DNA from: Chloroflexi bacterium HGW-Chloroflexi-9
Lineage (GTDB): Bacteria; Chloroflexota; Dehalococcoidia; UBA2979
Length of the DNA stretch: 38,134 bases
Direction: 5' to 3'
Assembly (NCBI GenBank): GCA_002840675.1
Contig: PHBR01000006.1
Coordinates: 1-38,134 of the forward strand
The position numbers were made by a program, and so were the translations under genes. The notes below the pieces were generated by a model. The model was not told the origin of the DNA, did no database searches, and saw only the letters and a program-made list of their open reading frames with translations. This document shows positions 31,972-38,134 of this stretch, one piece after another. Numbering within the stretch: the stretch's first letter is position 1; the number at the start of each line of letters is the position of its first letter.

Positions 31972-33711
31972 TCAGTCCTCGGTCGCGGGGCGGAGGTCGG
32001 TGACCTCCAGTTGCAGGCCGCCGTCGCCCCGGAAGTCATCGCGCTTGAACGTGTAGACGATGTCCGCGCGCTCCCCGATCGGCACGGCGAACTCCGCGTT
32101 TCCGAACGAGATCGCCCGCCACGTCACCGCACCCTCGCGCACGCTGAACTGCAGGTGCTGGCCGTCCGCACCCACCGCGCGCGCATCCGTCACCAGCACG
32201 TTCCGCGCGAGGAACAGCGGCAGCGGGTTGCCGACGCCGTGCGGACCGATCAGCGTGAGCCACTGCACCATGCGTCCGTTCACCTCGGATAGCGGCAACT
32301 CCGCGTCCACCGGGATGGTCGGTGCGAGGTCGTTCAGGTCCAGGTGCCGCCCGGCGTCCTCGATCAGCCGCGCGCGCAGTTCCGGCACCCGCGCGGCGTC
32401 CGCGGAGAAGCCGGCGGCGGCGCGGTGGCCGCCGAAGCGCAGGAACAGGTCGGCGTTCCGCTGGAGGAGCGCTGTCACGTCGAATGACTCGACGCTGCGA
32501 CAGGAGGCGCGCGCCTCGCCGTCCCGGATCTCCATCACGATGGCCGGGCGGCTGAACTCCTCCGCCAGTCGGGCCGCGCACAGGCCGACGATGCCGGACG
32601 AGATCGCCTCGCTCGCCACGACCAGCAGCGGCCCGGTGCGGTCCGCCTCGCTCAGCGAGTCGCGGGCCGTCTCGATCGCGGTCTGCGTCGCGTCACGCCT
32701 CGCACGGTTCAACTCTTCGAGGTGGCTCGCGAGGCTGCGGGCCTCCTCGCTCGTCCGTGCGAGCAACAGTTCCAGGGCGAGGCGAGCGTGCTCCATGCGG
32801 CCGGCGGCGTTCAGGCGTGGCCCGATCACCCAGCCGATCGTCTCCGCCGTCACCTGCGCCTGCTTCACGCCCGCTGCCTCGAACAGCGCGAGTAGGCCCG
32901 GGCGCTTCGTCACGCGCAGCGCCTCCAGCCCGAGGCGGACGAGGTCGCGGTTCTCGAACAGCATCGGCGCGAGGTCGCAGACGTTGCCCAGCGCGACCAG
33001 GGCGCGGTGCTCGGTGGGGTCGTAGCCGCGTCCCAGGCGGTCGTGCAGGTCGTGGATGACCTTGTACGCCACGCCGACCGCCGCTGGCTCTGAGCCGTAC
33101 GAGAGGTCGTTCAGGCGCGGGTTCACGATCGCCAGCGCCTCGGGCAGCACGTCCGGGATGGTGTGGTGGTCGATTACGACCACGTCCATGCCGAGGCCGT
33201 TCGCCTCCGCGACCTCGGTGACGGCGGAGGTGCCGGTGTCCGCGGTGATCAGGAGCGTGGCGCCGCGGTCGGCCAGTTGCCGCACGGCCCGGACGTTGGG
33301 GCCGTAGCCCTCCGTGAACCGGTCCGGGATGTACGGCATCGGCTTCGCGCCGAGCGCCGTTAGCCCCTCTATCAGCACCGCGGTCGCCGTGACGCCGTCG
33401 ACGTCGTAGTCACCGAGGACGGCGACCGTCTCGCCCGTCTCGCACGCGCGCGCCAGGCGCGTGACGGCGGTGTCCAGGTTCGGCATGAGTCGGGCGTCTG
33501 TGAGGTCGCCGGGGCTGCCCAGGTACTTCCGGGCCGCCTCGGTCGTCAGGATGCCTCGATGCGCCAGCAGGACGCGCACGAGCGGCGGGAGGCCGGGCCC
33601 GGCGTCCGCGTAACCATCGAGCGCAGGCGTGCCGAGCAGCCGCCAGCGGCGGCCACCGGATCCGCGCAGGAGCCTCGTCGCGGTCTCAGATGTCGGAGCG
33701 GTCACGGACAC
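31972..33711 (-). CDS. recJ: Single-stranded-DNA-specific exonuclease RecJ
   Basis: This gene encodes about 579 residues and makes a 5'-3' ssDNA exonuclease of recombination and mismatch repair. DHH motifs are in order: LGDYDVDGVTAT, ITADTGTSA, VVIDHH, NPRLND, GNVCDLAPM and the IGPRLNAAGRM lead-in. The DHHA1 domain is SSGIVGLCAARLAEEFSRPAIV with RFGGHRAAAGFS. The C-terminal OB fold ends at residue ~579. Metal-binding Asp and His residues are retained. The GTG at 33711 is taken as start; a GTG at 33705 and an upstream ATG at 33756 are alternatives and no ribosome site decides. Confidence 0.94.
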   Translation of the reverse strand: MSVTAPTSETATRLLRGSGGRRWRLLGTPALDGYADAGPGLPPLVRVLLAHRGILTTEAARKYLGSPGDLTDARLMPNLDTAVTRLARACETGETVAVLGDYDVDGVTATAVLIEGLTALGAKPMPYIPDRFTEGYGPNVRAVRQLADRGATLLITADTGTSAVTEVAEANGLGMDVVVIDHHTIPDVLPEALAIVNPRLNDLSYGSEPAAVGVAYKVIHDLHDRLGRGYDPTEHRALVALGNVCDLAPMLFENRDLVRLGLEALRVTKRPGLLALFEAAGVKQAQVTAETIGWVIGPRLNAAGRMEHARLALELLLARTSEEARSLASHLEELNRARRDATQTAIETARDSLSEADRTGPLLVVASEAISSGIVGLCAARLAEEFSRPAIVMEIRDGEARASCRSVESFDVTALLQRNADLFLRFGGHRAAAGFSADAARVPELRARLIEDAGRHLDLNDLAPTIPVDAELPLSEVNGRMVQWLTLIGPHGVGNPLPLFLARNVLVTDARAVGADGQHLQFSVREGAVTWRAISFGNAEFAVPIGERADIVYTFKRDDFRGDGGLQLEVTDLRPATED

Positions 33712-33755
33712 TCGTTCGCGGTCGGGGAGATGCGCGGTGGGTGGTGAGCGTAACA

Positions 33756-33772
33756 CCCCGCTCGGAGCGGGG
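33756..33772 (-). terminator. Terminator of the fabD-fabF-fabF operon
   Basis: On the minus strand CCCCGCT pairs with AGCGGGG around CCG, 1 nt after the fabF stop, followed by TGTTACG. The hairpin is short and lacks a full T run. Confidence 0.55.
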
Positions 33773-33773
33773 C

Positions 33774-35012
33774 TCAGTCCTCGTGGCGCTTGAAGATCAG
33801 CGAGGAGTTGTGGCCGCCGAAACCGAGCGAGTTGGACATCGCGTAGCGGATCGCCAGGTTGCGCGGCCCCTCGGGCACGTAGTCCAGGTCGCAGTCCGGG
33901 TCCGGCGTCACGATGTGGATCGTCGGGTGGATCTTCTGGTCACGGATCGAGAGCACCGTCGCCGCCGACTCGATGCCGCCGGCGGCACCGAGGGTGTGGC
34001 CGATCATCGACTTCGTCGAGGAGATCGGGAGATTGGCCGCGCTCTCGCCAAAGACCGTCTTCACGGAGAGCGTCTCGAACTTGTCGTTCAGCGGCGTGCT
34101 GGTGCCGTGCGCGTTGAGGTAGTCGATCTCGCTGGCGGCGATGCCGGCCTTCTTCAGGGCGATGTTCATGGCGCGCGCCGCGCCCTCGCCGTTCTCGGAC
34201 GGCTGGGTGACGTGGAAGGCGTCCGCGGACTGCCCGTACCCGACCATCTCGCAGAGGATCGTCGCGCCGCGCGCAATCGCCTGCTCGCGCTCCTCCAGCA
34301 CCAGGATGCCCGCGCCCTCGCCGAGGACGAAGCCGTCGCGGTTGAGGTCGAACGGGCGGCTCGCGGTGAGCGGGTCGTCGTTGCGGGAGAGTGCACGGCT
34401 GGCGGCGAAGGCGGCGATCGACATGCGGTTCACGGCCGCCTCGGCGCCGCCGGCGACCATCGCGTCCGCGTCGCCGCGGCGGATGATCTCGAACGCCGTG
34501 CCGAGCGCGTCCGCGCCGGAGGCACAGGCGGAGACGGGGTTGAAGTTGGGGCCGCGGAGCCCGAAGCGGATCGAGACCTGCCCGGCGGCCATGTCCGGGA
34601 TGAACATCGGCACCAGGAACGGCGAGACGCGGCTCGGACCCTTGTGGAAGAAGGTGTCGAACTCCTGCTCGAGCGTCTCGATGCCGCCGATGCCGGAGCC
34701 GATCATGCAGCCGGTGGTGTCCGCGATCTGGTCGAGCGGCAACTTCGCCTGCTCCAGCGCCTCGCCCGCGGCCATGATCGCCAGGTGGGTGAAGCGGTCC
34801 ATGCGGCGCGCTTCCTTGCGGTCCAGGTAGGTGCTGAGGTCGAACTCCGGCACCTGCCCCGACACCTTGGAGGCGAGGTCGCTCGCGTCGACCAGCGTGG
34901 TCATGGTGATGCCGCTCGTGCCGGCCAGCATCGCCTGCCAGGACGCCTCGCGCCCCACGCCGATGGCGCAGATGATCCCGGCCCCTGTCACCACCACGCG
35001 ACGCTCGGTCAT
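33774..35012 (-). CDS. fabF: 3-oxoacyl-ACP synthase II (second copy)
   Basis: This is a thiolase-fold condensing enzyme of 412 residues that elongates acyl-ACP with malonyl-ACP. The Cys-His-His triad is intact: Cys in NFNPVSACASGADALG, His in YLNAHGTSTPLND and His in KSMIGHTLGAAGGIE. The C-terminal SNSLGFGGHNSSLIF gate loop is present. It overlaps the preceding fabF by 4 bp, so both are translated together. The two copies differ across most of the sequence, so this is not a recent duplication. One may serve a special chain length or function. Confidence 0.95.
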   Translation of the reverse strand: MTERRVVVTGAGIICAIGVGREASWQAMLAGTSGITMTTLVDASDLASKVSGQVPEFDLSTYLDRKEARRMDRFTHLAIMAAGEALEQAKLPLDQIADTTGCMIGSGIGGIETLEQEFDTFFHKGPSRVSPFLVPMFIPDMAAGQVSIRFGLRGPNFNPVSACASGADALGTAFEIIRRGDADAMVAGGAEAAVNRMSIAAFAASRALSRNDDPLTASRPFDLNRDGFVLGEGAGILVLEEREQAIARGATILCEMVGYGQSADAFHVTQPSENGEGAARAMNIALKKAGIAASEIDYLNAHGTSTPLNDKFETLSVKTVFGESAANLPISSTKSMIGHTLGAAGGIESAATVLSIRDQKIHPTIHIVTPDPDCDLDYVPEGPRNLAIRYAMSNSLGFGGHNSSLIFKRHED

Positions 35013-36250
35013 GACTGGCCCTCCCAGGCGCTGAAGATGATCGCGGAGTTGTGGCCCCCGAGGCCGACCGAGGTGCTCATCGCCGCGCGCACCGGGCGGA
35101 CGCGCGCCTGGTTCGGTGCGTAGTCCAGGTCACACGCCGGGTCCGGCGTCTCGTAGTTCATGGTGGGCGGGATCACGCCGTGGTGGCACGAGAGCACGGC
35201 GACGGCTGCTTCCACGGCCCCGGCCGCACCCATCATGTGCCCGTGCATCGACTTGGTCGAGGTCACGACGAGGGAGTTGGCGTGCGGCCCGAAGACCTGG
35301 TGGATCGCCGTAGTCTCCACGCGGTCGTTGAGCGGCGTCCCGGTGCCGTGTGCGTTGATGTAGTCGATGCCGTCTGGCTGCATCTCGGCGCGCGCGAGGG
35401 CGTCTTCCATCGCCTGGCCGATGCCGTGGCCGTCCTCGGCCGCGCCGACCATGTCCTCGGCGTCGTTGCTGGTCGCCGCGCCACGCCACTCCGCGTAGAT
35501 GTGCGCGCCGCGCGCGAGCGCATGCTCCAGCTCCTCCAGCACGAGGATGCCGGCGCCTTCCGAGATGATGAAGCCGTTGCGGGTGAGGTCGAACGGGCGC
35601 ACGGCCTTCGCCGGGTCCTCGTGCGTGGCCAGCGCCTTCATGGCGTGGAAGCCCGCGTAGTAGATCGGCTGGATCGGCGCTTCGTAGCCGCCCGCGACGA
35701 TCACGTCCGCGTTGCCGCGCGCGATGATCTCGGCGGCCTCGCCTACGGTCGCGCCGCCGGTGGCACAGGCCGCGGTGATCGCGAAGTTCGGCCCGCGCGC
35801 GCCGATCTCGATCGCGAGCAGGCCGGTCGCGGTGTCCGGGAGCATGTGCGAGGTGAGGAACGGCGAGATCCGGCGCGGGCCCTTCTCATCCAGGATGCGC
35901 TGCTGCTCCACGATCAGGTGGGCGCTGCCCATCCCGGTGCCCAGCACCACGCCGACCCGGCGCGCGTTCTCCGTGGCCATGTCCAGGCCGGAGTCCGCGA
36001 ACGCCTGCTTGCCGGCCGCGATCGCGAAGGCCGACGAGAGGTCGATGCGGCGCGCCAGTTTCGCATCCACGTAGTCGGTGACCTCGAAGCCCTTCGCCTC
36101 GCCGGCGATCGGGCACTCGTAGGCGGAGGTGTCGAAGCGGGTGATGGGAGCGATGCCGGAGCGGCCGGCGACGAGCGCATCCCAGGTGGACGCCACGTCC
36201 AACCCGACGGGCGTGATCAGCCCGAGACCGGTGACGACGACTCGACGCAT
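35009..36250 (-). CDS. fabF: 3-oxoacyl-ACP synthase II (first copy)
   Basis: This gene encodes 413 residues. Active Cys is near residue 165 in NFAITAACATGGATVG, with His in YINAHGTGTPLND and KSMHGHMMGAAGAVEA and the gate loop STSVGLGGHNSAIIF. The N-terminal VVVTGLGLITPVG is family-typical. It begins 2 nt after fabD and overlaps the second fabF. No acpP or fabG lies between fabD and fabF, where many bacteria have them. Confidence 0.95.
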   Translation of the reverse strand: MRRVVVTGLGLITPVGLDVASTWDALVAGRSGIAPITRFDTSAYECPIAGEAKGFEVTDYVDAKLARRIDLSSAFAIAAGKQAFADSGLDMATENARRVGVVLGTGMGSAHLIVEQQRILDEKGPRRISPFLTSHMLPDTATGLLAIEIGARGPNFAITAACATGGATVGEAAEIIARGNADVIVAGGYEAPIQPIYYAGFHAMKALATHEDPAKAVRPFDLTRNGFIISEGAGILVLEELEHALARGAHIYAEWRGAATSNDAEDMVGAAEDGHGIGQAMEDALARAEMQPDGIDYINAHGTGTPLNDRVETTAIHQVFGPHANSLVVTSTKSMHGHMMGAAGAVEAAVAVLSCHHGVIPPTMNYETPDPACDLDYAPNQARVRPVRAAMSTSVGLGGHNSAIIFSAWEGQS

Positions 36251-36252
36251 GG

Positions 36253-37257
36253 CTACGTAATCGGCTTGCGGACGGGGAGGACGGAGATCGGGATCGGGTT
36301 CTCGCGCGCGTCGTCCAGCGACACAGCGGTGCTGTCGTCCTGGATGCGCTTGATCATGCGCGACAGCGCGTGACCCGGGCCCACTTCAACGAAGGTGTCG
36401 ACGCCTTCGCGGGCCATGCGGCGGACGTTCTCCGCCCACAGTACGGGCGACTTCAACTGCGCCTCGAACTCGCCGCGAACCTCGTCCGCGGTGCGGAGCA
36501 GCTCGGCGGTGATGTTGGAGACGATCGCGGTGTCGGGGTCGGCGAACGGGATCTCGCGGATGATCTCCGCGAACTCGGCGGCCTGCGCCACGTGCAACGG
36601 GGTGTGGGAGGAGACCTTCAGCTTGAGTCGGATCGCCTTGCCCTGGAGCCCCTTCGCGTGCGCCATCGCGCGTTCGACCGCGCTGACGTCGCCGGAGATC
36701 ACCGTCTGGGTGTCCTCGTTGTGGTTCGCCACGTCCACACGGTCGTGTCCGCCGAGCGTGGCATCCTCGCAGATCGCGCGCACCGTCTCGGAGTCCAGGC
36801 CGATGATCGCGGCCATGCCCACCGGGCGATCCGCGTTGAAGGAGCCCATGAGGCGCGACCGCTCGATGATCACGAGCAGGGAGTCGCGGAAGGAGAGCGC
36901 ACCGGAGGCGACCGCCGCGCTGAACAGGCCCAGCGAGTGACCGCCGAGCAGGCGCGGGCGGATGTTCTCGCCCACCTCGCCGGCCTTCTCGCGCATGGCG
37001 CGAAGGAAGGCGATGGAGGTGGTCAGGACGGCCGGCTGCGTGTTTTCGGTGGAGGCGAGGTCGTCCGCCTCGCCCTCGAAGCAGATCTTCGTGAGGTCGA
37101 GCCCGGTGACGTCGCTGGCCTCTTCGAACGTGCGTCGCGCGGCCTCGGAGTGGCCGTGGATCAGGCGCCCCATGCCGGGGGCCTGGGAGCCCTGGCCGGG
37201 GAAGACCAGCGCGATCCCATCCGTGGAGTCGTGCATCCGGCGGTCGGTGTCAGTCAC
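36253..37257 (-). CDS. fabD: Malonyl-CoA:ACP transacylase
   Basis: This gene encodes 334 residues and makes the enzyme moving malonyl from CoA to ACP. FPGQGSQAPGMG at the N-terminus, the nucleophile Ser in LLGGHSLGLFSA, Gln of TQPAVLTTS, and SSHTPLHVAQAA with the catalytic His are present. VEVGPGHALSRMIKR closes the domain. The C-terminus runs ~25 residues beyond the core. The GTG start has an AGGAGAGG region upstream. It is the first gene of the fab operon, and a long inverted repeat lies 52 nt upstream. Confidence 0.94.
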   Translation of the reverse strand: MTDTDRRMHDSTDGIALVFPGQGSQAPGMGRLIHGHSEAARRTFEEASDVTGLDLTKICFEGEADDLASTENTQPAVLTTSIAFLRAMREKAGEVGENIRPRLLGGHSLGLFSAAVASGALSFRDSLLVIIERSRLMGSFNADRPVGMAAIIGLDSETVRAICEDATLGGHDRVDVANHNEDTQTVISGDVSAVERAMAHAKGLQGKAIRLKLKVSSHTPLHVAQAAEFAEIIREIPFADPDTAIVSNITAELLRTADEVRGEFEAQLKSPVLWAENVRRMAREGVDTFVEVGPGHALSRMIKRIQDDSTAVSLDDARENPIPISVLPVRKPIT

Positions 37258-37308
37258 CGAGGAGCCCTCTCCTGGCCGAGGTCAACCTCAGCCCGCATGT
37301 CGTCCTGT

Positions 37309-37359
37309 GAAGTGTAACAGTCACGGCGGTCTGCAACTGCGCAGCGCCGTTAACACTTC
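37309..37359. promoter_or_regulatory. Long inverted repeat upstream of fabD
   Basis: GAAGTGTAAC (37309-37318) is mirrored by GTTAACACTTC (37349-37359), with smaller nested pairs (GGCG/CGCC and CTGC/GCAG) inside. On the minus strand the fabD-side arm contains TACACT, a possible -10 box. The AT-rich outer arms and overlap with a promoter suggest an operator for a fatty-acid regulator, or two half-sites, rather than a terminator. The gap between the NAD(P)HX dehydratase gene and fabD holds no gene. Confidence 0.4.
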
Positions 37360-37381
37360 TAGTCGACATAAAGGCACGTTA

Positions 37382-38134
37382 TCACGCGGGTGTGATCGAT
37401 TTGCGCACCTCGGGCAGCACACGCAGGAGGTCGGAGGCCAGCGTGGAGGCGTCACCGTAGACCTCCGCGACCTGTCGGGCGGTCTCGGCGTGCAGATAGA
37501 CGGCCGCCGTGGCCGCATCGAACGGCTCGAGGCCCTGTGCGATCAGGCCGGCGATGAGGCCCGCGAGGACATCTCCGGTCCCTGCGTGGGCCAGGGCGGA
37601 GGTCGCCGCCTCCGAGATCCGTGCGCGGCCGTCCGGCGCCGCCACGATCGTCCCGGCACCCTTCAAGACGATCACGCTGCCGGTGCGCGCAGCGTACTCA
37701 AGCGCGGTGTCGAGGCGGGCCGCCTGCACCTGGGAGACCGTGAGCCCCGTGAGCCGGGCCATCTCGCCCGGATGGGGCGTAAGCACGCGGGGCAGGGTCA
37801 GGCGGGTCCACCATTCCGCCTCGCCCCCGAGGAGGTTGAGCGCGTCCGCGTCCAGGACGGCCGCGTTCAGCCCCTCGGAGACGCCATCCAGGCCGGCGAG
37901 CAGGTGCTGCACGAACGCCCTGGTCCCGTCGGACGCACCGATGCCGGGCCCGACGAGGAGCGCACGGGCCTTCGAGCCGGCGAGCGCGCGCAGCAGCGCG
38001 CGGGCGGAGTCCGCGTCCAGCGCGCCGCCCGTGCCGGGGAGGGGCTCGTGGGTGATGTCCGCGAGCGCTGTCAGCAGCGGCTGGATCGTCTCCGGCGCGG
38101 CGAGGGTGACGAGTCCGCAGCCGGACCGCGCTGC
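37382..38134 (-). CDS. ADP/ATP-dependent NAD(P)H-hydrate dehydratase (5' end outside window)
   Basis: This is a partial gene: 250 codons run from the window edge to the stop, with no start seen. It repairs hydrated NAD(P)H (NAD(P)HX). The ribokinase-like fold shows RSGCGLVTLAAP, LLVGPGIGASDGT, AVLDADALNLLGG, VLTPHPGEMARLTGL, GSVIVLKGAGTIVA and SALAHAGTGDVLAGLIAGLIAQG, with the catalytic Asp in GTGD. An epimerase (NnrE) domain is often fused in front and would lie beyond the window. It is upstream of fabD but separated by 124 bp with a regulatory repeat. Confidence 0.92.
   Translation of the reverse strand, partial: AARSGCGLVTLAAPETIQPLLTALADITHEPLPGTGGALDADSARALLRALAGSKARALLVGPGIGASDGTRAFVQHLLAGLDGVSEGLNAAVLDADALNLLGGEAEWWTRLTLPRVLTPHPGEMARLTGLTVSQVQAARLDTALEYAARTGSVIVLKGAGTIVAAPDGRARISEAATSALAHAGTGDVLAGLIAGLIAQGLEPFDAATAAVYLHAETARQVAEVYGDASTLASDLLRVLPEVRKSITPA

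Noticed and set aside
33690-36373. Two long plus-strand frames opposite the fabF genes
   Set aside because: Both are antisense shadows of intact fabF copies. Composition is Arg/Asp/Val/His-rich without motifs.

Overview
This is a GC-rich bacterial chromosome segment, densely coded, with many GTG/TTG starts and ATGA/GTGA stop-start overlaps. A T-box-controlled trp operon, a RemA(DUF370)-gmk pair, an AroH-type chorismate mutase, a DUF6391 protein and TAnnnT -10 boxes lying 6-7 nt before start codons would fit Chloroflexota (perhaps a Dehalococcoidia-like lineage). The taxonomic call is an inference and is tentative.

Layout. 1-507: tail of an upstream gene, a perfect hairpin and a small Cys-rich unknown protein. 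555-4641: an intact tRNA-Arg(UCU) gene and, about 4 kb away, a second exact 40-bp copy of its 5' half. The two copies bracket three glycan genes (GT4 glycosyltransferase, six-hairpin glycosidase-like protein, GH130 mannoside phosphorylase/mannosidase), which looks like a tRNA-targeted island without a visible integrase. 4706-13077: miscellaneous housekeeping and envelope genes (exported anchored protein, dual-specificity phosphatase, DUF2723 membrane protein, SRAP/YedK DNA-protein crosslinker, DUF6391, lysozyme-like exported protein, beta-propeller protein, M50 site-2-type protease, HD protein). 13107-15159: tyrA, remA-like, gmk.

15200-22547: the trp operon, trpE-(Nudix/DinB fusion)-trpG-trpD-trpC-trpF-trpB. 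Its leader holds a complete T-box riboswitch with a UGG (Trp) specifier and an intrinsic terminator. This is followed by a 34-codon leader peptide with four Trp codons (W-S-W-W-W), whose stop lies 1 nt before trpE. Two independent tryptophan sensors in series is the most striking observation here. A degenerate-Nudix/DinB fusion between trpE and trpG is the second.

22548-25845: the trp operon is interrupted by a truncated-looking LuxR-type HTH gene, a lower-GC pair of exported unknown proteins, a HAD phosphatase and a CPBP protease. The pathway then resumes with trpA (coupled to the protease gene), aroH and a type I-beta DAHP synthase (aroF), followed by scpA, ribF, tyrS and a conserved unknown. 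31972-38134 (minus strand): recJ, a fatty-acid cluster fabD-fabF-fabF with an unusual inverted repeat upstream, and the C-terminal half of an NAD(P)HX dehydratase running off the window end.

Together, tyrA, aroH, aroF and the trp genes cover aromatic amino acid synthesis: DAHP entry, chorismate branch points, and all of the chorismate-to-tryptophan steps. trpA lies outside the T-box-controlled transcript unless there is readthrough.
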